A DNA stretch of 64,000 nt, taken from contig FZPE01000002.1 in the NCBI GenBank assembly GCA_900188465.1, positions 62,001 to 126,000 on the forward strand, in the 5' to 3' direction. This DNA comes from Micrococcales bacterium KH10 (GTDB lineage: Bacteria; Actinomycetota; Actinomycetes; Actinomycetales; Cellulomonadaceae). The notes under the pieces were generated by a model. The model saw only the letters and a list, made by a program, of their open reading frames with translations. It was not told the DNA's origin and did no database searches. The position numbers and the translations under genes were made by a program. Positions 25,659 to 34,416 of the stretch are shown in pieces (the stretch's first letter is position 1; each line of letters starts with the position of its first letter).

Positions 25659-26193
25659 CCTCGGCGCCACGTCCCCGACACCGGCCAACGATCGTTCGTA
25701 ATTAATTACGTGTGTCGCAGTGAACACTACCCCGGAGGACCGACCGCAAGGATTTCATGAACTGGGCCACCCAAACACCAGTCCATCGTCGCAGGTCAAC
25801 GAGTTTCACAAACATACCACTCGTCTGACCAGCAGTTTTACTACGAGCTGGACGTTCGCACTTCGCGTGTTATCGCCCGTGCGCAGTGAGTAGCGTTACC
25901 TCCCGACAATGGGCTGACATAGTCGCTCAAGCAGAACATCGGATACAAAGCGACTGTGTAACGGAACGGCTAGTAGGACAGGCAGGGTAACTAGCTACAG
26001 GTCTGACTATTCTGGAGATCCTCGCGGCCTTTACTGCTGGCGAGTATGGTTTTCCGTTGCTGGAGACGTTTCATTGACAGAGCCTGGCTAGATCGAGCTA
26101 CCGAAGGCGCCCCGGTCGAGCCGCAGATTTTCTAGCGGATCTGTCGATCCCTGCGGTTCATCGGATGACGATCGAGGTGTACCGCTCAGATGC
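25659..26193. other. non-coding stretch, possible gene debris
   Basis: No gene is supportable. Short plus-strand frames interrupted by stops look protein-like (for example LTILEILAAFTAGEYGFPLL near 26020-26080 and FLADLSIPAVHRMTIEVYR before 26195), suggesting decayed genes. A perfect 14-bp palindrome CGTAATTAATTACG is at 25697-25710. Confidence 0.4.
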
Positions 26194-26871
26194 TTAGGCG
26201 ACCGGTTTCACGCCATATAACCTCATCCAAAAGCGATGATATTCCGCGCGCTGCGAGCCGCCGCCGTGGGCGACAATCGCTGCGTATTTGGATAGAAGCC
26301 CATCCCACTCGACCATACGATCAGGCCGCTCGATTATCGGCAGGTCGTCGGCGGGTGAGTCTGACTTCAACAAGTTGCACATCGCATGGAGCGTGACCAG
26401 ATTGGATGGATCGCTTGAACCTCCACGAGCGTGAGCAACAACGTGATCTGCCTCAGGTGCAAGCCAGAATGCCGGATGTAGCGCGCCGCGCTTGTAATTC
26501 GGGTGATATGCAAATGCGTCCTGGAACACATCACTGATCGCAACAAGAACGCAACGTGGGATAGTCCGCTTGCCACAGTAGAGGCAAAGAAAACAATCTC
26601 GACGGAACACGTTAACGCGGTCCTGGTGTGATACCGCCCGCTTGGCTATTTCTGTGTTCGCGTCCAAGGCCGGTGATCGTGCAGGTCGAACGAAACGTCC
26701 AAACCAAAGCTCATCGGCGATCGGCGCTAGTTCAATAACAGCCCTCTCAAGATTGGAATTCTCAATAGACGAACTGACCGCAGAAAGCACATCCACATAA
26801 CGCTCAACAGCTTCGTCATCAATCGCCAAGATGTCTGCCACGTCGCCTAGCGTATAGCTGACGTGCAGCAC
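26194..26871 (-). CDS. HNH endonuclease
   Basis: 225 residues, probably from GTG 26871 (start uncertain, no clear Shine-Dalgarno). The HNH domain spans about 85-180: RRDCFLCLYCGKR supplies the first Cys pair, WLAPEADHVVAHARGGSSDPSNLV the catalytic His region and the Asn, and LHAMCNLLKSD the last Cys. The N-terminal 80 residues are helical, the C-terminus is basic and aromatic. It is unrelated in detail to the nuclease at 20538. Stand-alone HNH proteins of this kind may be restriction or homing-type enzymes. Confidence 0.82.
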   Translation of the reverse strand: MLHVSYTLGDVADILAIDDEAVERYVDVLSAVSSSIENSNLERAVIELAPIADELWFGRFVRPARSPALDANTEIAKRAVSHQDRVNVFRRDCFLCLYCGKRTIPRCVLVAISDVFQDAFAYHPNYKRGALHPAFWLAPEADHVVAHARGGSSDPSNLVTLHAMCNLLKSDSPADDLPIIERPDRMVEWDGLLSKYAAIVAHGGGSQRAEYHRFWMRLYGVKPVA

Positions 26872-26937
26872 GAGTACAGTGCTCGTACGACCCGTCGCAC
26901 TGCATTGTCCTCACGGGTCAGAACTGCCTCGCTGCAA

Positions 26938-27003
26938 TGGTTGCCCGTTGTGCGAAGTGGTCGCCTAATATATCGCGGTACTACTTTGCATAACGGGCAA
27001 CCA
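26938..27003. repeat. 66-bp inverted-repeat element
   Basis: 21-nt arms (26938-26958 and 26983-27003) are inverted repeats with 19 matches, including an unbroken 12-bp outer block TGGTTGCCCGTT, around a 24-nt A/T-containing centre. It lies between the HNH gene and the ArsR gene. It could be a terminator, a MITE-like relic or a recombinase site. Confidence 0.6.
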
Positions 27004-27105
27004 AATCACGTTCCACGCAAGCAGCGACCCATCCAGCCACAAAATTGGCCTGCACAACCGCCCAAACAGACCCTGCCACAGCGCCCGAATACCAACAACC
27101 ACCCT

Positions 27106-27141
27106 TTGACAAATTTATTTGTCGGTGGAACGATGAAACTA
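27106..27141 (+). promoter_or_regulatory. promoter with overlapping ArsR-type operator
   Basis: A perfect -35 TTGACA (27106-27111) is embedded in the palindrome GACAAATTTATTTGTC (27108-27123). A weak -10 (AACGAT, 27129-27134) lies 17 nt later and would start transcription at the ATG of 27141. The ArsR-family product probably represses itself here. Confidence 0.65.
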
Positions 27142-27806
27142 TGCTCACCGAAGAAAGCCACCGCACTGAGCAAAACCACGGACCACTGTTGGACGTGGCA
27201 GCAATCGAGAGCCCGGCAGCAGCAGCAGCCTCGCTCGATCCGATGCGCGCACGCCTTTTGGCCGAGCTCAAGGAGCCCGGTTCGGCCTCAACGCTCGCCG
27301 CACACCTGAACATCCCACGGCAAAAGGTGAACTATCACCTACGGACACTCGAACAACACGGTCTGATAGAACTCGTCGAGGAGCGCCGCAAAGGCAACTG
27401 CACCGAACGCATCCTGCAATCCACTGCGAACTCGTACGTCATCTCCCCCGCCGCACTGCCAACGGTGCAGCCGGACCCAGCCCGAGCACCCGACCGGCTG
27501 TCCGCACGGTGGCTGCTCGCCCTCGCCGGCCGCCTGGTTCGCGACGTCGGCAGCCTGCTGCGCAGTTCACAGAAAGCGGGCAAACCGGTGTCGACATTCG
27601 CGGTCGATGGCGAGGTCAAGTTTGCTTCCGCTGCGGACCGTTCGGCGTTCGCGGACGAGCTCTCCCTCGCTATCACGACACTCGTCGCGAAGTACCACAC
27701 CGAGAACGGACGAGCCCACCGCCTCGTGCTCGCGGTCCATCCCAGCGTGCCTGAAACCGCCATCGCGCCAGAACGCATCGCCCGCCCAAACCCCCAGGAG
27801 CCCTAG
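27141..27806 (+). CDS. ArsR-family winged-helix transcriptional regulator
   Basis: 221 residues from ATG 27141, likely leaderless; an upstream start at 27045 would run through the operator. The winged helix lies at about 30-100: SLDPMRARLLAELKEPGSASTLAAHLNIPRQKVNYHLRTLEQHGLIELVEER. A C-terminal alpha/beta extension of about 100 residues follows, as in long ArsR-like regulators. The SRPBCC gene begins 2 nt after the stop, a common ArsR-SRPBCC pairing in actinomycetes. There are no metal-binding Cys pairs, so the signal is probably not a metal. Confidence 0.88.
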   Translation: MLTEESHRTEQNHGPLLDVAAIESPAAAAASLDPMRARLLAELKEPGSASTLAAHLNIPRQKVNYHLRTLEQHGLIELVEERRKGNCTERILQSTANSYVISPAALPTVQPDPARAPDRLSARWLLALAGRLVRDVGSLLRSSQKAGKPVSTFAVDGEVKFASAADRSAFADELSLAITTLVAKYHTENGRAHRLVLAVHPSVPETAIAPERIARPNPQEP

Positions 27807-27808
27807 AC

Positions 27809-28525
27809 ATGTCGAGCAACTTCGAGATCCGCAAGCAGATCAAACTGGATGCCACCCCTGAACAGGTCTGGCGCGCTATCGCGACTCGGGAGGGCCAAAC
27901 CGCTTGGTCGCCCGACCCGGACGCGATCGAACAAGAAGGCATGGAGATCGAGCGGGACGAACCCAACCGGCTGACCGTTCGCACCCCGACTGAGGCCAAC
28001 GGCTCCTTCCACGCCTTCGAATACGTCATCGAAGCGCAGGACGACAGCACCACGGTGCTGCGCTTCGTGCACAGCGGCTTCCTCGGCGAGGATTGGAATG
28101 ACGAGTTCAACTACGAGGAAATGACCAGTTACGGCTGGGATATGTATCTGCACACTCTTGCCCAGTATCTGACTTACTTCCCCGATCAACCTGCCACATA
28201 CATCGAGGCGACCGCTCCGGAAAGGTCATCGACTAAGGAAGCCTGGACTGTGCTCGAGAAAGCGCTCGGTCTAACTGGACCGGTTGAACTGGGCGACGCG
28301 ATTGAACTCACCCCGCAAGGACTACCCCCGATCAGAGGCATCGTGGATTACATCGAACCGGGCGAGGAGTTCCTCGCCGTGCGCACTGACGAGGGCCTAT
28401 TCCGGTTCCACAGCCTGGCGCCGATGGGAATGCCGATCGCAGTCGGCCATTACATTTACCGCAAGGTTGATCGCGATGCCGTAACCGAACAGTGGCGCGC
28501 CTGGCTGGAGCGCGTGTTCGCGTAG
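27809..28525 (+). CDS. SRPBCC / AHSA1-like domain protein
   Basis: 238 residues. The N-terminal SRPBCC fold (about 1-140) starts FEIRKQIKLDATPEQVWRAIATREGQTAWSP, with the tail YGWDMYLHTLAQYLTYF. Residues about 145-238 add a second small domain. SRPBCC proteins bind hydrophobic ligands; AHSA1-like members are often paired with ArsR regulators. Co-transcribed with the gene upstream. Confidence 0.88.
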   Translation: MSSNFEIRKQIKLDATPEQVWRAIATREGQTAWSPDPDAIEQEGMEIERDEPNRLTVRTPTEANGSFHAFEYVIEAQDDSTTVLRFVHSGFLGEDWNDEFNYEEMTSYGWDMYLHTLAQYLTYFPDQPATYIEATAPERSSTKEAWTVLEKALGLTGPVELGDAIELTPQGLPPIRGIVDYIEPGEEFLAVRTDEGLFRFHSLAPMGMPIAVGHYIYRKVDRDAVTEQWRAWLERVFA

Positions 28526-28550
28526 AGGCCATCGTGGCAAGAAGAACGTC

Positions 28551-28952
28551 TCAGTTCAGCGACTGAATAACCCGGAACATCGTCAGGAAGAATACCACCG
28601 TGCTCCCGAGCACGATCGTCAGGCCCACGCCTCGTTGCCAACCAGACAGAATCTCCCGCACCGGGCGACTCGTCCCAAGTTGCTGCGCGGTGCGACGCCG
28701 ACCTGTGAGCCCGGTCAGCATGCCTGTGATTGTCACGATCATTCCAAGCACAAAACTGACTGCCAGCACAGTGAGCATGCCGCGGATATCGAAGTCGTCT
28801 GGGAAACGCCCGTCAACAGGTTCGGGCAGCATGATCAACGACCATGTCACACCAAGCAGCATCCCCACGGTGCCCGCAAGTTGCACCACCCAGCCGACAA
28901 CTTGTGTGCGTTCCCCGCTGCATCGCGCGCCTGGGCCAGGCCACAGACGCAC
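28551..28952 (-). CDS. small membrane protein, unknown function
   Basis: 133 residues from GTG 28952, with AAGG upstream. Three hydrophobic helices are visible (about 18-42, 57-82, 108-130), with RRRTAQQLG in a cytoplasmic loop. It begins 8 nt after the DoxX stop and is probably in one operon with it. No family is recognised. Confidence 0.62.
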   Translation of the reverse strand: MRLWPGPGARCSGERTQVVGWVVQLAGTVGMLLGVTWSLIMLPEPVDGRFPDDFDIRGMLTVLAVSFVLGMIVTITGMLTGLTGRRRTAQQLGTSRPVREILSGWQRGVGLTIVLGSTVVFFLTMFRVIQSLN

Positions 28953-28960
28953 GGGCCTTG

Positions 28961-29326
28961 CTACAGCACGACAATGAATCCAAGCGCGGCACTCGCCGCG
29001 GTCAGCACTGCCAGTGCAAGCGCAGGAGCGAAGGGTTCTTGGCGTTTCACGTGCACCGCGACCGCACCAATCATCAGCACAAGCAGCCCCACTGCGGCGA
29101 TCGGCGTCAAGACTGGTGCAATATCAGCCAAGCGCGGCACAATGAGCCCGATGGCGCCGAGGACTTCTGCGATGCCGATCAGTTTCACTGACCCGGCAGA
29201 GAATCCTTCCACCCACGCCATTCCAGCGGCCGCGAGCGCCGATTTTGGCCGCAGCGCTTTCATTGACCCTGCCATCAAGAAGGCGGCAGCCAATACGCCA
29301 TTGATGATCCACAGTGCAAGACCCAT
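28961..29326 (-). CDS. DoxX-family membrane protein
   Basis: 121 residues, four helices, GAGGGGA 8 nt before ATG 29326. The DoxX pattern is seen in INGVLAAAFLMAGSMKAL and FSAGSVKLIGIAEVLGAIGLIVP. Function is uncertain; relatives are linked to thiol or redox stress and quinone-related membranes. It diverges from an HxlR regulator, a frequent arrangement suggesting control by it. Confidence 0.87.
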   Translation of the reverse strand: MGLALWIINGVLAAAFLMAGSMKALRPKSALAAAGMAWVEGFSAGSVKLIGIAEVLGAIGLIVPRLADIAPVLTPIAAVGLLVLMIGAVAVHVKRQEPFAPALALAVLTAASAALGFIVVL

Positions 29327-29499
29327 GATGTGTTTCCCCTCGTCTTGGTGGCGGCAGCGATTGACCGGCCGCGGTGCCTCACCCTTCGTTAGTTACGATA
29401 GGTGCGTTACCTCATAATCCGTCATCTTTGGATGCGTTACAAAAGGCACATCGGTGTGCGCAAGAGACAGCAACCTGCGCACAAGACAGGAGTTTCACC

Positions 29500-29895
29500 A
29501 TGACTCACAGTGTGAGCGACTACGAGAGCATCTGCGATCTAGTCGGAGATGACGGTGCTCGTGCCATCCGCGATGTCCTCAATCGCATCGGAGACAAGTG
29601 GTCGTTGCTCGTCATTGGCGCACTCAAAGACCGCACTTTGCGCTTTACCGAACTACATCAGCAGGTCCGTGGCATTTCTCAACGCATGCTCACTCTCACA
29701 CTGCGCCAGCTCGAACGAGACGGTCTGATCACTCGCACCGTCCACGCCGAGATTCCACCTCGGGTCGAATACGAGCTCACCGCCATGGGGCTCACCCTGT
29801 TCGGGCCGACTCAGGCGCTAGCAGGTTGGGCCATTGCCAACTATCCGGCCATCGAAGCGGCTCGCCTGCACTATGACGGCCAGAAATCCACATAG
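29500..29895 (+). CDS. HxlR-family transcriptional regulator
   Basis: 131 residues from ATG 29500, with AGGAG 7 nt upstream. The HxlR winged helix is clear: VLNRIGDKWSLLVIGALKDRTLRFTELHQQVRGISQRMLTLTLRQLERDGLITRTVHAEIPPRVEYELT. It is divergent to doxX across 173 nt that contain three GTTAC motifs (29391, 29406, 29434) and the imperfect palindrome AGGT-N5-ACCT near 29400. HxlR members often sense quinones, aldehydes or oxidants. Confidence 0.9.
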   Translation: MTHSVSDYESICDLVGDDGARAIRDVLNRIGDKWSLLVIGALKDRTLRFTELHQQVRGISQRMLTLTLRQLERDGLITRTVHAEIPPRVEYELTAMGLTLFGPTQALAGWAIANYPAIEAARLHYDGQKST

Positions 29896-30042
29896 TCGCA
29901 TTGAGAGGTTTCCCATTCCACCCCAACCGATCAGCACGCCAACTCGTTCTTGGCTTGTGAATGACGATCACAACGTAGTCTCAGCGCTGGAATCTGCCCT
30001 CCGCCGCGCCTGCGTGACCTAAGAGCCTGAGATAGGACACTT

Positions 30043-30603
30043 ATGAAAAGTTGGGACGATGCGCTGACAGAACTCGTCATTCATCGTGGCGAGAATCTGC
30101 AGACCTACGGCAGACTACTCACCGGCAGTGCCGATACGGCTCAGGATCTTCTTCATGACGCTCTGGTCAAAGTCTGTGCAAAGCGCGTCGGATCGGCTGG
30201 ACGCGCAGTGCGCGGCAAAGACCACGACCGCGCTGCCCGCCTCGAGGGCTATGTCCGCTCCGCAATGACCACGATCTACATCGATCAATACCGCCGGATA
30301 AAACTATGGTCGCGAGTGCTGCGACTGTCATCACGACCCGAGGTGCAGACCGGACATGAGGAGGGTTATGTCGTCCAGGACGAGTTCTCCCATGCACTGG
30401 CGCAACTGTCGCCGCGGGAACGCGCCTGCGTGATCCTGCGCCACTACGAAGGGCTGAGCACAAAAGAGACGGCTGCTGCACTCAAACTTTCCGAGGGTTC
30501 GGTCAAACGCTACCTTTCTGACGCGATGGGTGTCCTACGCGACGTGTTACGACCCGATACCAGCAATACCGCTCGCTCAACACAGCAAGGAGCGTCCCGA
30601 TGA
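30043..30603 (+). CDS. ECF RNA polymerase sigma factor, paralogue of 959-1504
   Basis: 186 residues with AGGA 5 nt upstream. It aligns with the first sigma factor: TYGRLLTGSADTAQDLLHDALVKVCAK versus TYGRMLTGNPADSEDLLHDALIKSFAK, then SAMTTIYIDQYRR versus RTMATIHIDQHRR. Region 4 has LSPRERACVILRHYEGLSTKETAAALKLSEGSVKRYLSDAM. The stop overlaps the membrane partner start in ATGA, exactly as in the first pair. The nitrite reductase locus follows. Confidence 0.9.
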   Translation: MKSWDDALTELVIHRGENLQTYGRLLTGSADTAQDLLHDALVKVCAKRVGSAGRAVRGKDHDRAARLEGYVRSAMTTIYIDQYRRIKLWSRVLRLSSRPEVQTGHEEGYVVQDEFSHALAQLSPRERACVILRHYEGLSTKETAAALKLSEGSVKRYLSDAMGVLRDVLRPDTSNTARSTQQGASR

Positions 30604-31502
30604 ACGATCCTCTTCGACCCACGAACGAGCCCCAACGCGCCAACGATCTGACTTCGCAGTTGCTCCGGTTCGCCCAGCAGGACCGACCGCGAGTCGCTTT
30701 AAGTGATGACCTTCCCGAATTGCGCCGCAGGGTTCGCCGCAGGCGCACCCTGAGCAATATCGTGTTGATCGCAGTGGTCTTGACTGTCATAGTCGGCACA
30801 ATATTGACCCTTGGCAATATTCCGCGATGGACTGATAAAGCAACTGCCCTGCGCGTTGACACTGCCAAGCCCCTCACCAGTGAGGACGTGAACTGTCAGG
30901 CTGATCTTTCCGAGATTCTGACCGAACCCACCACCATCGAAGGGTTCGCGCTCAATGATTTCACTGTGCAGGGGGACGGTTCGCTACACGCGCTGCTACG
31001 CGGCCCGGATGCGATCTCGTCTGTTCCCGATATGGAATTGTTGGGCGGCGATTATTTCGAGGACGAGTCCTTACCGTGGGTGGACGCTGACCTGACCTCA
31101 TTGCAGGGCATTTGGTATCCGTTGAGTTTGGGAGTTGACGAGTCCGTCACGGTCGATCAGCCAGTGCAGTGGTTGTCGGGTTATCGCAACCAATTTGTGC
31201 AGTCGGTCTCGACCGTCGATCTCTGGACGGTCGAGGGTGACGGATCAAAATCCTTCGAACGCTGCGTTTCTCAGTCAGAAATCGATGGCGGCTATGTCGC
31301 GCCAAAGCCGCCGCCGGGCACCGGACGGTACCTCGTTGTCGGCTACCTGCAAACTGAAATAGTGCGGCCTATCGAAGGCAGTCGAACCACCGAAGTGCTC
31401 TATGCCAGCGACACAGTGACTGTTGATGTCACTGCTGACGGCACATTCAATGTGGTGGAGCGGCCACGCCGCAGTCCCCACGTGATCAAGCACCACCCGT
31501 GA
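30600..31502 (+). CDS. membrane-anchored partner of the second sigma factor
   Basis: 300 residues. A cytoplasmic N-terminus with RRRVRRRRTL precedes one helix at about 52-74, then an external domain. The external part resembles residues 100-330 of the 647-residue partner at 1501, with conserved Cys pairs (NCQADLSEIL; RCVSQSEID) and IEGFALNDFTVQGDGSLHALLRGPD. It lacks the propeller-like C-terminal half. No zinc anti-sigma motif is present. Control of the sigma factor is inferred from coupling. Confidence 0.72.
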   Translation: MNDPLRPTNEPQRANDLTSQLLRFAQQDRPRVALSDDLPELRRRVRRRRTLSNIVLIAVVLTVIVGTILTLGNIPRWTDKATALRVDTAKPLTSEDVNCQADLSEILTEPTTIEGFALNDFTVQGDGSLHALLRGPDAISSVPDMELLGGDYFEDESLPWVDADLTSLQGIWYPLSLGVDESVTVDQPVQWLSGYRNQFVQSVSTVDLWTVEGDGSKSFERCVSQSEIDGGYVAPKPPPGTGRYLVVGYLQTEIVRPIEGSRTTEVLYASDTVTVDVTADGTFNVVERPRRSPHVIKHHP

Positions 31503-31544
31503 CCAGCACCACACCGCCACAAGGACCAGCGGCCTAACTTAGTC

Positions 31545-31600
31545 TGACCTCACCAACTAGGGTGCTGTATATAGCGGCTACTCCCAGTTAGGTGAGGTCA
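31545..31600. promoter_or_regulatory. inverted repeat around the promoter of the nitrite-reductase operon
   Basis: TGACCTCACC (31545-31554) is repeated inverted at 31591-31600, and the homology continues inward (AACTAGGG against AACTGGG with one gap). A TATATA box (31568-31573) lies between the arms, and a CTGACC -35-like hexamer overlaps the left arm. It may be a two-half-site operator or an attenuating hairpin. Confidence 0.55.
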
Positions 31601-34414
31601 GTGCGATCCAAAGCAGCAGGCGCACCGCCCGAAGGCGGGACTAAGCCTTCGCCTGCCATGTCGACGGTCCGTCCGCTGCCACGCGGGCGCATCGTCTTGT
31701 TGCTTTTCGCAGGTTTGGCTGCCCTCGCCGGATTGAACGCCGCACTGACCCGTTTGGGCGTAGCGGCTCCCATCGACAACCACGAACTCGGTGCCGTCCA
31801 CGGCATCTTGATGATCTACGGGTTCATCGGGACCGCCATCATGCTGGAGCGCGCGGTGGCACTGCAATCCCACAGTGCCGGTGGCGGCTCCGCCGATCTC
31901 GGCAGCGGTCAGGCTCGTCGCGGCGCCTCGTGGCAGACGCGCTGGGGTTTTGCCGCCCCGACGCTGTCCGGGCTGGCGACGCTCATGCTCTTAGGACAGA
32001 TGGTCGCCGGTGACCAGTTCGCGCTGCTAGGCGGCGCACCTCGACTCGCGCCAGGCATCGCATGGACCGTTGCCATCACGCTGTTTCTGGTGATTTATCT
32101 GCAGATCTGGCAGCGACAGCAGTCCATTGCCCTGCTGGTGCAGATCCTCGGCGCCGTAGCCGGGCTGGGCGGCATTTTCTTGTGGACCAGCGGCTATGAG
32201 GTCGCGACCATCGTGCCGTGGTGGGCGGCGATGCTGCTGCTCACCATCGTCGGCGAACGAATGGAACTCGCCCGAGTCGCCTTCGCCGATCGCGCCACGG
32301 AACTGCGGATCTTCGCCGAATGCTGCCTGCTTCTGCTCACTCTGGTGGCAGTGCTACTACGGCCAGAACTCGGGTACTTCCTGCTCGGCCTGACCCTGGG
32401 CGCACTCGTCATCGACCTCACCATTCACGACGTCGCGCGCCGCACCATCCACACCACAGGCATGACTCGGCTAATGGCCGCCTGCATGCTGACCGGATAT
32501 TTCTGGGCACTGATCGCGGCCGGAATCTGGCTGGTGGGCGGTCCCGCCCTTTCGGGCTACCGCTACGACATCGTGGTGCACACGCTGACCATCGGCTTCG
32601 TGATGTCCATGATCGTGGCGCACGCACCCGTGATCGTTCCCGCCATAGTGCGCCGCCCAGTCCCGTACCACCGCATGTTGTGGGCGGTGTGGGCCTGCCT
32701 TCAGCTCGGCCTAGTCGTGCGAGTGATCGCCGGAGCGCGCAGCGCTGAAACCGCCTGGCAATTCGGCGGTGCCATCAGCGTCCTTGCCCTCGTCGCCTTC
32801 ATGGTCACCATCGTGACGCTAGCGAATCAGCATCGCTTCGTCCACTTACGCGGCAGAGGGGACCGCGAGCGCGCATCGTCTTCCGTCCCAGGGATGAAGG
32901 ACGAGCGCTCCCTCGCTGGCGGCAATAGTGGCATCGCGGTCAGATCAGCCACTTCACCCACTTCACCAGGGCGCGGCAAAGCGTCTGGGAGCACTCGTCG
33001 ACCGAAATCTTCCGACCGAACTCGGGGCTCACGAACATCGCGAACCGACCGCATCACCACCGGCTGGATGCTGTTGGCCCTCGTCGCCACCGTCGCGGTC
33101 CCAGTCGTGGGTGCTGGCCGGATACCGCAATCGTGGTGGCTGACGATCCACCTACTGACACTGGGCGTGCTGACCAACGGGATCCTGCAGTGGTCCTGGT
33201 ACTTCGCCCGCGCGCTGCTGCGTCTCGCACCCGACGATCTGCGAGCCGGGCGCGACAACACCGTCCGGATCGTCGTGTTCAACATCGCGTTGGTCGCACT
33301 GATCGCAGGAATGTGGACTGCCACGACTTGGGTGACCGTCAGCTGTGCGGGTGTGATCGGCGCAGTGATCGCCTGGCACGGTTACGCGATGATGCAGGCT
33401 GCTCGCAATCAGTTGGGCACCCGGTTCCGCGTGGTGTTGCGCTATTACGTGGCGGCGGCTGTCTTTTTGGTCATCGGGTGCGTCCTCGCCGGTCTGATCA
33501 CGGTGGCGATGTTCGACGGGAACGCCCCGGCGTGGATCGTCGAACGCCGCGATGAACTGACTTTGGCGCACTCGCTGGTCAACGTGGGCGGTTGGGTGGG
33601 GCTGTCTATCGCTGGCACCCTGGTCACGCTGGGGCCGAGCATGCTGCGCACCGCCATTGACCCTGCCGCGATTCGCACTGCCACTTTCAGTCTGGGTTGG
33701 CTAGTGGCGGCTGTGGCCGCGATGACAGCCGGGGCCACGGCAGGGTGGATGCCAGTTGTCGGGCTGGGTCTGCTCATCTTTGCAGCTGTCGCGCTGCTCG
33801 GCATCGGGGTGCCGCTGCTGGTTATCGGGGTGCGCAAGGTGTTGCTGTCCTACCCGTCGTGGACGATGGCATCGGGGTGCTTGTGGGTGACAATTGCGCT
33901 CGTCATCATCGCCTTCGGTGCGCTGCGCTGGGAGGACCCGGGTACATTCCGGGCCGCCAATATGAACTGGATCATCCTGCTTGGCATCGGTGGAGTGGCA
34001 CAGATTTTCATCGGCGCGCTGTCATTCTTGATGCCGGTGGCGATTGGCGGCGGTCCGCGGCCGGTGCGGGCAGGTATTGCCGTGCTGGAATGGGCCGGGC
34101 CTGCTCGCGTTGCACTGCGAAATACCGCCCTGGTGGTTTTCGCTCTGAGCATCGGACAGGTTGCTACTGTCCCTCGGCTTGCTGGTGCGATCATCGCATT
34201 GTGTTACGCCACGGACATCGTGCTGCTGGCTCGCGCTGGCATCGCACAGGTGCGTCAGCGCCGCACTGTCCCCGCCGTGGTAGCCAATGACACCCGAGTA
34301 TTCGTGAGTTTGTCCGCCCCGCCACCTACGACTACACCGCCCGCTGGTTCAGCCACACTACCCGCCGACCCAGCACCATCTTCGACGACACCGCCCACCG
34401 AGGCCGGAGAGTAA
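31592..34414 (+). CDS. large polytopic NnrS-like membrane protein, two fused halves
   Basis: Up to 940 residues. The start is uncertain (GTG 31592 or 31601, or ATG 31658); the membrane part begins PLPRGRIVLLLFAGLAALAGLNAAL. The N-terminal half (about 30-430) has some ten helices, with ELGAVHGILMIYGFIGTAIMLERAVAL and YDIVVHTLTIGFVMSMIVAHAPVI, His-bearing patterns of NnrS-type heme/copper membrane proteins. A charged, Arg/Ser-rich cytoplasmic linker (about 430-490) joins a second membrane half (490-890), which resembles the membrane domain fused to nitrite reductases in some actinomycetes. A Pro/Thr-rich tail ends it. NirK starts 2 nt later, so a role in nitrite/NO metabolism or electron supply is likely. 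Confidence 0.72.
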   Translation: MRSVRSKAAGAPPEGGTKPSPAMSTVRPLPRGRIVLLLFAGLAALAGLNAALTRLGVAAPIDNHELGAVHGILMIYGFIGTAIMLERAVALQSHSAGGGSADLGSGQARRGASWQTRWGFAAPTLSGLATLMLLGQMVAGDQFALLGGAPRLAPGIAWTVAITLFLVIYLQIWQRQQSIALLVQILGAVAGLGGIFLWTSGYEVATIVPWWAAMLLLTIVGERMELARVAFADRATELRIFAECCLLLLTLVAVLLRPELGYFLLGLTLGALVIDLTIHDVARRTIHTTGMTRLMAACMLTGYFWALIAAGIWLVGGPALSGYRYDIVVHTLTIGFVMSMIVAHAPVIVPAIVRRPVPYHRMLWAVWACLQLGLVVRVIAGARSAETAWQFGGAISVLALVAFMVTIVTLANQHRFVHLRGRGDRERASSSVPGMKDERSLAGGNSGIAVRSATSPTSPGRGKASGSTRRPKSSDRTRGSRTSRTDRITTGWMLLALVATVAVPVVGAGRIPQSWWLTIHLLTLGVLTNGILQWSWYFARALLRLAPDDLRAGRDNTVRIVVFNIALVALIAGMWTATTWVTVSCAGVIGAVIAWHGYAMMQAARNQLGTRFRVVLRYYVAAAVFLVIGCVLAGLITVAMFDGNAPAWIVERRDELTLAHSLVNVGGWVGLSIAGTLVTLGPSMLRTAIDPAAIRTATFSLGWLVAAVAAMTAGATAGWMPVVGLGLLIFAAVALLGIGVPLLVIGVRKVLLSYPSWTMASGCLWVTIALVIIAFGALRWEDPGTFRAANMNWIILLGIGGVAQIFIGALSFLMPVAIGGGPRPVRAGIAVLEWAGPARVALRNTALVVFALSIGQVATVPRLAGAIIALCYATDIVLLARAGIAQVRQRRTVPAVVANDTRVFVSLSAPPPTTTPPAGSATLPADPAPSSTTPPTEAGE

Positions 34415-34416
34415 AC

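Noticed and set aside
20311-27003. Prophage or integrative element with att sites at tRNA-Lys
   Set aside because: No integrase, structural or conjugation gene, and no repeat of the tRNA-Lys 3' end was found downstream; kept only as an accessory stretch.
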